This document shows positions 45,578 to 54,222 of a stretch of DNA of 64,000 nt, piece by piece (positions within the stretch are counted from its first letter, which is position 1; each line of letters starts with the position of its first letter). Source of the stretch: Planctomyces sp. SH-PL62 (GTDB taxonomy: Bacteria; Planctomycetota; Planctomycetia; Isosphaerales; Isosphaeraceae); the NCBI RefSeq assembly GCF_001610895.1, contig NZ_CP011273.1:4650001-4714000 (forward strand). The letters run 5' to 3'. The notes below the pieces were generated by a model. That model was not told the origin of the DNA. It saw only the letters and a list, made by a program, of their open reading frames with translations, and did not search any database. The position numbers and the translations under genes were made by a program.

Positions 45578-47392
45578 TCAGACGTCCAGCCCCACGGCCC
45601 GCATCAGCTCCAGGGCGTTCGAGTGCTGCACGACGCCCGGGTGGATGCGATAGTCGAACCGCATGACGCCGTCCTCGAAGTGATCCTCGAAGTGGACGTT
45701 GAGCGTCCCGCTCCCGAGGCCGGCGACGATCTCCGCCAGCGCCAGGTCGTGGGTGGTGACCAGCCCGATCGCCCCGCGTTCCAGCAGCCCCCGGATCACC
45801 GCCTCCGCGCCCACGCGGCGGTCGTGCGAATTCGTCCCGCTGAACAGCTCGTCGAGCAAGAACAGCAGCGGCAGCGGCCCGCGCGACACGTCGACGATCT
45901 GCCGCACGCGGGTGATCTCGGCGTAGAACCGCGACCGACCGGCCTGGAGCGAATCCTGGACCCGGAGCGTCGCCCCCACCGCCAGCGCCGAGAGGCGCAA
46001 CCGGTCGGCGCGAACCGGGGCGCCCGCCAGGGCCATGACGGTCGACACGCCGATAGCGCGCAGCAGCGTGCTCTTCCCCGACATGTTCGACCCGCTGACG
46101 ACCATGGCCGTCACGCCGCCCAGGCCCAGCGCGAGGTCGTTCGTCACGCACTCGCGACGGGGGATCAACGGGTGCCCCAGACCCTCGGCCTCGAAAGACG
46201 CCGCACCGGCGACCACCTCCGGGAACACGTCGTCGGGATTCTCGGCCGAATAGGCCGCCAGCGCCGAGAGGGCCTCGAAATCGCCCACCGAGGCCAGCCA
46301 ACCGGCGATCCGCGGCCCGTTCTCGGCCCGCCACGCGTCGATCTTCATCGCGAGCTGCGTCTTCCAGAGCAGCACCAGCGCGAATGGCAGGAAGAACTGG
46401 TTGTCGCGCGTGTCCAACAGGTGCAACAGCTTCCCCAGCTTGCGAATGCGCTCGGAAGCGGGACGGCCCCCGGTCTCAAGCGCCTCGCGCAACGACCGGA
46501 GCAGCGGACGATCCAGGGGCTCGCGCTCCAGGCGGTCGAGCAGCCCCGAGAGCACGATCAAGTCATGGGCTCGCTCGTCGACGCCGTCGAGCACCGTGTC
46601 GACGCGTCGGGAGAGCCAGAGGCCGAATGCCGCCTCGATCGCCAGGACGAGAAGGAGCGCCAGGAAGAACCCCGGCGTCTGGAACCAGAAATAGCCGATC
46701 ACGGACGTCGCGCCGAGTCCGGCGAGCAGCGCGGCGACGACGCGAAGCGCGGGCGAACAGAAGACGCGTGACGATTCCCCCCACGCGGCTAGCGCGGCCG
46801 GGTCGATCCCGGCGCGGACATCGGCCCCGAGCAATTCGAGGTCTTCGCGGAGGTCGAGTCGCGGCCGGAGTTCCAGGACAGCCTCATGCCGGGTCGCGAC
46901 GACTTCGGGAGTCGCCGGGGCGAGCAGCCAGGCGGCCAGCGCGTCCTCCCCGGCCTTCGTCCTCGCCGTGCAAAGCCGCTCGAACAGCGAGCCGACGCCG
47001 AAAAGGTCGAGGTCGGCCGCATAGGGATGATCCAGGTCGAGGAAATTCGAGCCATCGACCCCCGTGCCGGCCCAGCGGTCCTCCATCCGGGCGATCCCCC
47101 GCTTGTAGAACTCGATGGTCCGCGCCGCGTGGACCGCCCGGCGGCGGATCGGCTCGTGCGCCATCAGGACCGCCGCAAAGGCCGCGACCGGCAGGACCAG
47201 CCACCAGGCTGAAGGCCCCCCCGCCTGGTATCGGTAGGCCGCAAACGCCAGGCCCAGCGCGAAGACGATCAGGCGGAGGTCGGCGACGCGGGCGTCGAGC
47301 CGGTTCCAGCGGGCGGCGGCTTGCTCGTGAAGCTCCAGCCGGCGGGCGTACTCCGCGCGGAGGTCGGGGGAGACGTCGGATCGTTCGGTCAT
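45578..47392 (-). CDS. Membrane-anchored MutS-related ATPase
   Basis: The 604-aa protein ends in a MutS-family ATPase: Walker A VVSGSNMSGKSTLLRAIG (about 435-452), the ABC-like signature region, Walker B LLFLLDELFSGTNSHDR (about 510) and the switch VTTHDLAL. Unlike MutS1 or MutS2 it lacks the mismatch-binding domain and has two pairs of membrane helices near residues 35-70 and 220-265. The core between them resembles the MutS lever/clamp (LFERLCTARTKAGEDALAAWLLAP). It probably sits at the membrane and its role is unknown. ATG 47392 gives the compact start MTERSDVS; no strong ribosome site is visible. The gene is divergent from the WXG100/FtsK operon. Confidence 0.8.
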   Translation of the reverse strand: MTERSDVSPDLRAEYARRLELHEQAAARWNRLDARVADLRLIVFALGLAFAAYRYQAGGPSAWWLVLPVAAFAAVLMAHEPIRRRAVHAARTIEFYKRGIARMEDRWAGTGVDGSNFLDLDHPYAADLDLFGVGSLFERLCTARTKAGEDALAAWLLAPATPEVVATRHEAVLELRPRLDLREDLELLGADVRAGIDPAALAAWGESSRVFCSPALRVVAALLAGLGATSVIGYFWFQTPGFFLALLLVLAIEAAFGLWLSRRVDTVLDGVDERAHDLIVLSGLLDRLEREPLDRPLLRSLREALETGGRPASERIRKLGKLLHLLDTRDNQFFLPFALVLLWKTQLAMKIDAWRAENGPRIAGWLASVGDFEALSALAAYSAENPDDVFPEVVAGAASFEAEGLGHPLIPRRECVTNDLALGLGGVTAMVVSGSNMSGKSTLLRAIGVSTVMALAGAPVRADRLRLSALAVGATLRVQDSLQAGRSRFYAEITRVRQIVDVSRGPLPLLFLLDELFSGTNSHDRRVGAEAVIRGLLERGAIGLVTTHDLALAEIVAGLGSGTLNVHFEDHFEDGVMRFDYRIHPGVVQHSNALELMRAVGLDV

Positions 47393-47623
47393 GATGGATG
47401 TCGTCGCCGGAGGGGAGAAAATGCCAAGGACCAAACGTAGCCGATCGCCCGCGTCGGCTCAAGCCGCCCACGCTCGCGACCCGACGCGCCGACGGTTTCC
47501 GGCGGGTGCCGCATCCCCAACCGCCCGGCGATCGAATAGAATGGCGACCGACCCGTCGGCGCGATCCTTTCGGGATCCGGCCGCCTCGCGGGGAAACAGG
47601 CGATGGCGCGAGCGAGGAACGCC

Positions 47624-48265
47624 ATGAGCAGCCAGGCTGAAGTCCATTCCGTCGAGGCCCTGCGCGACTTCCGCGCCGCGCTGGCGCTTTACGGCGAGGA
47701 CGTCCTGGCGGCCCTCGGCGCAGCCGACGCCGAGATCCGCCGCACCGTCCAGTGGCTCCAGCAAGACCGTCCGTTCTACTGGCAGGAGCAGATCAAACGC
47801 CGGCGCGACCGGGTCGCCGCGGCCAGGGCCGACCTCTTCCGGCTCAAGCTCCAGAAGACTCCCGAGCACCACCCCTCGCTCGCCGAGCCCAAGGAACGAC
47901 TGAGGCAGGCCGAGGCCGCCCTCCAGGACGCCGAGAAGCGACTCCTCGCCGTCCGCAAATGGCAGCCCGCGCTCCAGCAAGCCGCGCTGGAATACCACGC
48001 CAGCGTCCAGCGGCTGAAAGACCTCGCGGCGGCCGACGTCCCTCGCGCCATGGGCCTACTCGCGCGGATCGTCGAGGCGCTTGAAGCTTATCTTCGGATC
48101 CAGCCGCCGGAGGGGTCTCCGTCGACGACCACGGAGGCGGCGGGCGGCGGCGTCGCTCGGCTCACCCCGGCGTTCCAGGCCGTCGCACGCGAGATCCTGG
48201 AAAAGGATGAGCCGGCCGACGACGAGCCCCCGACCGACCCTCAACTCCCCGAGGAGGACCCCTGA
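47624..48265 (+). CDS. Coiled-coil protein, first gene of the WXG100/FtsK operon
   Basis: This is a 213-aa, nearly all-helical protein without signal peptide or membrane helix. The N-terminal 50 residues contain conserved-looking aromatic positions (VQWLQQDRPFYWQEQIKRRR) and the middle (55-130) is a charged coiled coil with repeated Ala/Arg/Glu (ERLRQAEAALQDAEKRLLAV). The tail is acidic and Pro-rich. I do not recognise the family. ATG 47624 has GCGAGGAA 6 nt upstream. The next gene starts 1 nt after its stop, so translation is coupled. By position it could be a chaperone, adaptor or structural partner of the WXG100-like protein or the ATPase, but this is inference. Confidence 0.7.
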   Translation: MSSQAEVHSVEALRDFRAALALYGEDVLAALGAADAEIRRTVQWLQQDRPFYWQEQIKRRRDRVAAARADLFRLKLQKTPEHHPSLAEPKERLRQAEAALQDAEKRLLAVRKWQPALQQAALEYHASVQRLKDLAAADVPRAMGLLARIVEALEAYLRIQPPEGSPSTTTEAAGGGVARLTPAFQAVAREILEKDEPADDEPPTDPQLPEEDP

Positions 48266-48266
48266 G

Positions 48267-48506
48267 GTGGCGAACGCGAAGATCCTCGCCGGATCGACCC
48301 GGCTCAAGCAGACGATTCGCATCCTCAACGATCACTGGATGCTCACCGAGGCGACCTGGGGCGACGACGTCCGCCGCCGTTTCGAGGAGCAACACCTCGC
48401 CCCGCTCGCCCCGGCCGTCGATGCGGCGGTCGTCGGCCTCCAGAAGCTCGCCGACGTGCTCGACAAGGTCCGCCGCGACTGCTCCGATCGGAGTGAACTC
48501 TCGTGA
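48267..48506 (+). CDS. WXG100-like small helical protein
   Basis: This 79-aa protein consists of two predicted helices joined at a Trp-Gly turn (HWMLTEATWGDDVRRRFEEQH, W-G at residues about 31-32), followed by APAVDAAVVGLQKLADVLDKVRR. Size, all-helical composition, central W-x-(G/D) turn and Trp/Phe spacing fit the WXG100/ESAT-6 superfamily, but the similarity is short and was judged by eye. GTG 48267 lies 1 nt after the previous stop, with GAGGAGG just upstream. Its stop overlaps the FtsK-like start as GTGA (48503-48506). WXG100 proteins are type VII substrates, which fits the adjacent ATPase. Confidence 0.6.
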   Translation: MANAKILAGSTRLKQTIRILNDHWMLTEATWGDDVRRRFEEQHLAPLAPAVDAAVVGLQKLADVLDKVRRDCSDRSELS

Positions 48507-51500
48507 CTCCCCCGTCCTCGCTGAGAGTCCCGGGCGCTCGTCCCGACGGCGACGCCCCCGAACCCGATCCGGCCGACGCTTCCATTCCGACCGCCGCGGC
48601 CGACCTCCTCCGCGCCCAGCGCGACGCCGTGCGCTCGCTCATCGCCACGGTCGCCGAACGCGCCCAGGGCGAGGCCGCGATCGAGCGCACGCGCCAAACG
48701 CGGGAGGCCGAGGCCGACTCGGAGTTTCGACTCAAGAAGGAAGCCCTGACCCGACGCGTCGCCCAGCTTGAGAAGGACGCGGCCGTCGCCGACGAGCTGC
48801 GTCGTCGGGAAGTCGACGAGGCGGCGGCGTCGGGGGAGGCTCGGGCGAAGAACGATTTCGCGATGGGGAGCCGTCGGATCGCCGCCGAGTTCGACGCTCT
48901 CCGCCAGACCGCGAAGTCCAAGCTGACGCGCGACAAATCCGACGCGATCGGCGGTCACGACTCCGGTCAAAAGGTCGCTGCCAAGGAGCACGCCCTCGCC
49001 ACCAAGCCGCTGCAGGACGCGCTCGCGATCCTCGATTCGTATCGCGAACGGCTCGCCGTCGTCGCCGCCGATTTCCGCAAGTTCGACCTCGATCCCGAGT
49101 TCCCGCACGCCACTCGCGAGTCGTACGACAAGTTCGCGGAGCCGGTCGACGAGGTGTTCGAACGGCTCTCCCGCATGGGGCCGCCGCTGAAGCTCCTCGA
49201 ACGCTTGATCATCCCCCGTTCCATGAAAGGGGCGAACGAGGCCTGGGTCTACATCATCACCGCCCTGATCGGCGGCGGCGTCGGCCTGGCGTTCGGCGCG
49301 GATTTGAGCGTCACGGCGATCCTGGCGGGCGTCGGCCTGGCGCTCGGTCTCGCGATTCGGATGAAGCTCGTCGAATTGTCCAAGCAGCAGCTCGATCGGT
49401 TGTACAAGCCGCTGATGCAATCGGCGTCCGACGCGGCCGGGCTGGCCGACCACGCCAAGGCCCGGATCGACGGCCGATTCCAGGAGTCGCTCAGGACCCT
49501 CGACGCGCGACGCGAGAAGGACCTGGAGCAGGCCAAGGAGGCCCACACCCTGACCATCGCCCAGGGCGAGGCCGACCGCGACGAGCGGCTCCGCCAGATC
49601 AACGAGGTCTACGCCCGCAAGCTCCGCGAGAATTCCGAGGAACGCGACGCTCGCGCGAGGGAGGCGGTCGAAACCCACGCGCGCAAGATCGCCGATCTGA
49701 AGGCCAAGAGCGAGGCCGGGGCGATCCAGCTCGAAGAGGGCCACCGCACGATCAAGGCGCAGGCCCTCGCGGTGTTCGAGAGCGACCGCAGGGCGACGGC
49801 CGCCCGCTGGCGCGCCGCCGTCTCGGAGGCCGCCGCCGTGCTGGACGACGTGGCCCGACGCGCGGAAGGATTCGGCCTCTCCTGGGACGCCGACGACTGG
49901 GCCGACCGCGCCCTCCCTCGCGAGATCCCGCCGGCCATCCGGTTCGGGACCGTCGCGCTGGACCTCGGGTCGCTTCCGGGAGGGCTCCCGGCCGACCCGA
50001 AGCTGATGGAAGGGTTGCCGGATTTTTTCCAACTCCCGGCGCTCCGTCCTTTCCCGGCCTCCGCCAACTTGCTCGTCGAGACGCCGGCCGAGGGCCGGGC
50101 CGCCGCGTCGACGGCGATCCAGGCGGCCATGCTCCGTCTCCTCACCGGGCTCCCGCCGGGCATGGTCCGATTCACGATCGTCGATCCCATCGGGCTCGGT
50201 CGCGGCTTCGGCGCGTTCATGCACCTGGCCGATTTCGACGAGGCCCTGGTGAACCGACAGGTCTGGACCGACGCCCGCCAGATCGAGGAGCGCCTGGCCG
50301 ACCTGGAAGCCCACATGGAGCTGGTCACGCAGAGGTATCTGCGGAACGAATACGCGTCGATCGAGGAGTACAACGCAGCGGCCGGCGAGGTCGCAGAGCC
50401 CTACCGCGTCCTCGTCGTGGTCGACTATCCGACGAAGTTCGACGAGAAGGCGGCCTCGCGGCTGGCGTCGATCGTCGCCGGCGGCCCCCCGTGCGGCGTG
50501 CTCACCCTGATCGCCGTCGACGAAGGCCGCGAATTCCCCACCGGCTGCCGACTCGCCGACCTTCGACCGTACGGCTCCCGGCTGGTCTGGAAAGATGGAA
50601 CGCTCGCCTGGGACGACCCCGAACTGGGCGGCTTCCCCTTCATCCCCGACGCGCCTCCGGTCGGCGAGACGGCCACGCGGCTGATCCAGCGCATCGGCGA
50701 GGCCGCGAAGGCCGCCAAGCGGGTCGAGGTGCCGTTCGAGTTCATCGCCCCCGCCCCGGAGTCGTGGTGGACCTTCGACAGCCGCGCGGGGCTCGACGTG
50801 CCGCTGGGCAAGGCGGCCGCCTCCAAGCGCCAGCATCTGGCCCTCGGCAAGGGGACGTCGCAGCACGTCCTGATCGCCGGTCGCACCGGATCGGGCAAGT
50901 CGACGTTGATGCACGCGATGATCGTCAACCTGGCGCTCGCGTACAGCCCGGACGAGATCGACCTCTACCTGATCGACTTCAAGAAGGGCGTGGAGTTCAA
51001 GGTCTACGCCTCGCACGGCCTCCCCCACGCCAGCGTCGTCGCGATCGAGAGCGAGCGCGAGTTCGGCGTCAGCGTGCTGAACCGGCTCGACGCCGAGTTG
51101 AAGATCCGGGCCGATCGGTTCCGCGCCGCGGGAGTCCAGGACGTCCAGGGATTCCGGAACCTCCCCGATTCGCCCCCCCTGCCCCGCATCCTGCTGGTGG
51201 TCGACGAGTTCCAGGAGTTCTTCGTCGAGGAGGACAAGCTGGCGCAGGAGGCGGCGGGCGTCCTGGACCGTCTGGTCCGCCAGGGCCGCGCCTTCGGCAT
51301 TCATGCGATCCTGGGCTCGCAGAGCCTGGGGGGGGCGTTCACGCTCGCCCGCAGCACGCTCGGCCAGATGGCCGTGCGGATCGCGCTGCAGTGCTCCGAC
51401 GTCGACTCGCACCTGATCCTCTCCGAGAACAACCCCGCCGCCAAGGCGCTCTCGCGGCCCGGCGAGGCGATCTACAACGACGCCAACGGCTCGCCCGAGG

Positions 51501-52495
51501 GGAACCACGTCTTCCAGGTCGTCTGGCTCGGCGAGGATCGTCGCGAGGATTACCTAGATCAGATCCGCGCCCTCAGCGACCGGCGACCTCCCGCGCTCGC
51601 CCGCGCGCCGATCGTCTTCGAGGGGGACGCGCAGGCTGATCTCGCGACCAACCCCCTACTCCTGGAACGACTGGGGGAGGCGGCCTGGCCCGACTCCCCC
51701 CGCTCGGCCAAGGCCTGGCTCGGCGATCCGGTCGCGATCAAGGAGCCGACGGCGGCCCTCTTCCGTCGCCAGGGGGGCAACCACCTCCTGATCGTCGGCC
51801 AGAACGAGGAGGCCGCGATCGGGGTGACGGCCGCGGCGCTCGCGAGCCTGGCGGCGCAGTTCCCGCCGGCCCGCGAGCCGAACGTCCGCGAAGGGGCCGA
51901 ATTCCGGCTCCTGGACGGGACCCCGGAGGATTCCGAGCACGCCGAGACCCTGCGACGCACGGCCGAGGCCCTCCCCCACAAGGTGCGAGTCGGGGGCTGG
52001 CGCGAGGCCTCGGCGATCGTCGCCGAGGTCGGCGCCGAGTTGAAGCGCCGGCGGGAGCCCGTCGCGGCCGACGGCCCCGAGCTGTTCCTCCTGATTCACG
52101 ACCTGCCCCGATTCCGCGACCTCCGCCGCCGCGAGGACGACTTCCATTTCGGCGAACGCGAGGACGAGACGCCCGCCGACCTGATCGACCTGATCCTCCG
52201 CGAAGGCCCCGGCCACGGCGTGCACCTGATCGCCTGGTGCGACACCGTGAACAACCTCAACCGCTGCTTCTCGCTCCAGCAACTCCGCGAGTTCGGCATG
52301 CGCGTCGTCTTCCAGATGAGCACGACCGATTCGGGCCACCTGCTCGACAGCCCCGCCGCCGCCAGGCTCGGCCCCAACCGCGCGCTTTACTCCAGCGAGG
52401 AGCACAACCAGCTCGAGAAATTCCGGCCGTATCGCCCGATCGACGCCGAATTCCTGTCGACTCTCCACGCCCGGCTGTCCGGAAGAATCCCGTGA
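48503..52495 (+). CDS. Giant FtsK/SpoIIIE-type ATPase with coiled-coil and transmembrane front half
   Basis: This 1330-aa protein has a Pro/Glu-rich start, a coiled coil (about 30-235), two membrane helices (WVYIITALIGGGVGLAFGA and LSVTAILAGVGLALGLAIRM, about 247-290) and a second long coiled coil (about 300-470). The motor follows: Walker A VLIAGRTGSGKSTLMHAM (about 791-808), LIDFKKGVEFKVYA, Walker B ILLVVDEFQEFF (about 896), and GIHAILGSQSL. A second module (HLLIVGQNEEAAIGVT, about 1093) lacks Walker A Lys/Ser and seems inactive. This matches type VII EccC-like tandem ATPases more than chromosomal FtsK, which has a gamma DNA-binding domain at its end; none is seen here. The GTG start overlaps the WXG100-like gene. 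Confidence 0.85.
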   Translation: MTPPSSLRVPGARPDGDAPEPDPADASIPTAAADLLRAQRDAVRSLIATVAERAQGEAAIERTRQTREAEADSEFRLKKEALTRRVAQLEKDAAVADELRRREVDEAAASGEARAKNDFAMGSRRIAAEFDALRQTAKSKLTRDKSDAIGGHDSGQKVAAKEHALATKPLQDALAILDSYRERLAVVAADFRKFDLDPEFPHATRESYDKFAEPVDEVFERLSRMGPPLKLLERLIIPRSMKGANEAWVYIITALIGGGVGLAFGADLSVTAILAGVGLALGLAIRMKLVELSKQQLDRLYKPLMQSASDAAGLADHAKARIDGRFQESLRTLDARREKDLEQAKEAHTLTIAQGEADRDERLRQINEVYARKLRENSEERDARAREAVETHARKIADLKAKSEAGAIQLEEGHRTIKAQALAVFESDRRATAARWRAAVSEAAAVLDDVARRAEGFGLSWDADDWADRALPREIPPAIRFGTVALDLGSLPGGLPADPKLMEGLPDFFQLPALRPFPASANLLVETPAEGRAAASTAIQAAMLRLLTGLPPGMVRFTIVDPIGLGRGFGAFMHLADFDEALVNRQVWTDARQIEERLADLEAHMELVTQRYLRNEYASIEEYNAAAGEVAEPYRVLVVVDYPTKFDEKAASRLASIVAGGPPCGVLTLIAVDEGREFPTGCRLADLRPYGSRLVWKDGTLAWDDPELGGFPFIPDAPPVGETATRLIQRIGEAAKAAKRVEVPFEFIAPAPESWWTFDSRAGLDVPLGKAAASKRQHLALGKGTSQHVLIAGRTGSGKSTLMHAMIVNLALAYSPDEIDLYLIDFKKGVEFKVYASHGLPHASVVAIESEREFGVSVLNRLDAELKIRADRFRAAGVQDVQGFRNLPDSPPLPRILLVVDEFQEFFVEEDKLAQEAAGVLDRLVRQGRAFGIHAILGSQSLGGAFTLARSTLGQMAVRIALQCSDVDSHLILSENNPAAKALSRPGEAIYNDANGSPEGNHVFQVVWLGEDRREDYLDQIRALSDRRPPALARAPIVFEGDAQADLATNPLLLERLGEAAWPDSPRSAKAWLGDPVAIKEPTAALFRRQGGNHLLIVGQNEEAAIGVTAAALASLAAQFPPAREPNVREGAEFRLLDGTPEDSEHAETLRRTAEALPHKVRVGGWREASAIVAEVGAELKRRREPVAADGPELFLLIHDLPRFRDLRRREDDFHFGEREDETPADLIDLILREGPGHGVHLIAWCDTVNNLNRCFSLQQLREFGMRVVFQMSTTDSGHLLDSPAAARLGPNRALYSSEEHNQLEKFRPYRPIDAEFLSTLHARLSGRIP

Positions 52496-52531
52496 TCCCC
52501 GCCGGCGAATCGGCCGGACCTTTCGGTTCGG

Positions 52532-52560
52532 TTGTCGTCCCGACCCGGTACGGATACAAT
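52532..52560 (+). promoter_or_regulatory. Sigma70-like promoter for the glycine cleavage operon
   Basis: TTGTCG (52532-52537, 4 of 6) and TACAAT (52555-52560, 5 of 6) are separated by exactly 17 nt. Transcription would start near 52567, about 50 nt before gcvT ATG 52616. The leader is too short for a glycine riboswitch, and none is seen. Confidence 0.55.
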
Positions 52561-52615
52561 CCACAATTCCCGTTGTAAAGTCATGAGTTTGGGGCTTTCG
52601 CCCGGAGCGTCGTTG

Positions 52616-53719
52616 ATGTCCGACCCGACCCCGTTGAAAACTCCCCTCTTCGACTGGCACCAGGCCAACGGCGGCCGAATGGTCGACTTCGCGGGATGGT
52701 CCATGCCCGTGCAGTACACGAGCATCGTCGAGGAACACCAGGCCGTCCGTCGCGGCGTGGGCCTGTTCGACGTCAGCCACATGGGGCGGCTGGCGTTCGA
52801 AGGGGCCAAGGCGCTCGACTGGATCAACCTCGTCGCCACCAACGACGCGTCCAAGCTCGAACCGGGACGGATCCAGTACAGCCTGCTGGCCAACGACCTC
52901 GGCGGGCTGATCGACGACATCCTCGTCTACCGCGTGGACAAGAACTATTCCGTCGTCTGCAACGCATCGAACCGCGAGAAGGTCGTCGCCCGGTTCGAGG
53001 AACACCACGAGGGCTTCAAGGCCTCGATGACGGACAGGACGATCCTGACCGCCATGATCGCGGTGCAGGGCCCGAAGGCCGTCGAGCTGGTCAGCCCCCT
53101 CTTCAGCAAGCCCCTCGACGCACTCAAGTATTATCACGTGGTCGAGGGCAAGGTCCTCGACGGCGTCGACGCCGTCGTCAGCCGCACGGGCTACACGGGC
53201 GAGGATGGCTTCGAGCTGATCGTCCCCGCCGCGCAGGCGGTCAAGGTGTGGGTCGGGCTGATGGAGGCGGGCGGTCCGCTCGGCGTCGCCCCCTGCGGCC
53301 TCGGGGCCCGCGACACGCTGCGGTTCGAGGCCGGGATGCCCCTGTACGGCCACGAGCTGTCCGAGACGACCGACCCGTTCTCCGCCGGTGTGGGCTGGGC
53401 CGTCAAGCTCGAGAAGGGGGACTTCGTCGGCGCCGAAGCGCTCAAGCAGCAGGCGAAGAGTCCGGCCACCATCCGGGTCGGCCTGAAGCTGGAAGGGAAG
53501 CGGATCGCCCGGCAGGGGTCGACGGTTTCCTCGGGCGAGCGGACGCTGGGCGTGGTAACCTCCGGAAGCTTCGCCCCGACGTTGCAGACCAGCCTCGCGA
53601 TGGCGTCGATCGACCCCGACTTCGCGGCGCCGGGCACGAAGGTCGTGATCGACGTCCGCGGCAAGCCCGAGCCGGCCGAGGTCGTCCCGCTCCCCTTCTA
53701 CAAGCGGCCACGAAGCTGA
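52616..53719 (+). CDS. gcvT: Aminomethyltransferase, glycine cleavage T protein
   Basis: GcvT takes the aminomethyl group from lipoyl-GcvH, releases ammonia and makes 5,10-methylene-tetrahydrofolate. The 367-aa protein shows TPLFDWHQANGGRMVDFAGW, GLFDVSHMGRLAFEG, RTGYTGEDGFELIVP (folate-site region) and GARDTLRFEAGMPLYGHEL, all typical. The length is normal. ATG 52616 is chosen because GGAG lies 8 nt upstream; ATG 52583 would add 11 residues without a site. It heads the complete set gcvT-gcvH-gcvPA-gcvPB. Confidence 0.96.
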   Translation: MSDPTPLKTPLFDWHQANGGRMVDFAGWSMPVQYTSIVEEHQAVRRGVGLFDVSHMGRLAFEGAKALDWINLVATNDASKLEPGRIQYSLLANDLGGLIDDILVYRVDKNYSVVCNASNREKVVARFEEHHEGFKASMTDRTILTAMIAVQGPKAVELVSPLFSKPLDALKYYHVVEGKVLDGVDAVVSRTGYTGEDGFELIVPAAQAVKVWVGLMEAGGPLGVAPCGLGARDTLRFEAGMPLYGHELSETTDPFSAGVGWAVKLEKGDFVGAEALKQQAKSPATIRVGLKLEGKRIARQGSTVSSGERTLGVVTSGSFAPTLQTSLAMASIDPDFAAPGTKVVIDVRGKPEPAEVVPLPFYKRPRS

Positions 53720-53778
53720 GCAGTCCCGTCGCCGTCGTCTTCCGCATGCGTCCCCCAGAAGGCTCAAGGACCCGATCC

Positions 53779-54165
53779 ATGGACCCCAAGAACCTCCGCT
53801 ACGCCCCCACCCACGAATGGGTCGACCTCGACGGGGGCCAGGCCGTCGTGGGCCTCTCCAAGTTCGCCGTCGACCAGCTCACCGACCTGCTCACGATCGA
53901 GCTGCCGAAGGTGGGAGACCGACTGACCGCCGGCAAGAGCTTCGGCGAGGTCGAGAGCGTCAAGTCGGTCAACGACCTCTACGCTCCCGTGGGGGGCGAG
54001 GTCGTCGAGGTGAATCAGGCCCTGATCGACGACGTCCAGATCCTTTCCGAGGACCCGTTCTCCAAGGGCTGGCTGGTCAAGATCAAGGTGGATGACCCGG
54101 CCGACGCCGACAAGCTCCTGGACCACGACGCCTATCAGGCCAAGATCGCCCAGGACGATCACTGA
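53779..54165 (+). CDS. gcvH: Glycine cleavage system H protein
   Basis: GcvH is the lipoylated shuttle between the P, T and L proteins. The 128-aa product has the expected YAPTHEWVDLDGGQAVVGLS start, the lipoyl-lysine motif ESVKSVNDLYAPVGGEVVE (Lys near residue 62), and VNQALIDDVQILSEDPFSKGWL. ATG 53779 has AAGGAC 8 nt upstream. It is 59 nt after gcvT and 57 nt before gcvPA. Lipoylation would need LipA/LipB or LplA from elsewhere in the genome. Confidence 0.96.
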   Translation: MDPKNLRYAPTHEWVDLDGGQAVVGLSKFAVDQLTDLLTIELPKVGDRLTAGKSFGEVESVKSVNDLYAPVGGEVVEVNQALIDDVQILSEDPFSKGWLVKIKVDDPADADKLLDHDAYQAKIAQDDH

Positions 54166-54222
54166 TCGCGAGCCGTCCGAGGCCCCTCCGCGCCGAATCG
54201 CGTTCATCATATCGGGAATACA

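Noticed and set aside
48332-53767. Long - strand frames opposite the FtsK-like ATPase and gcvT
   Set aside because: Low-complexity Arg/Gly/Leu sequence, no ribosome sites, fully explained by the + strand coding frames.
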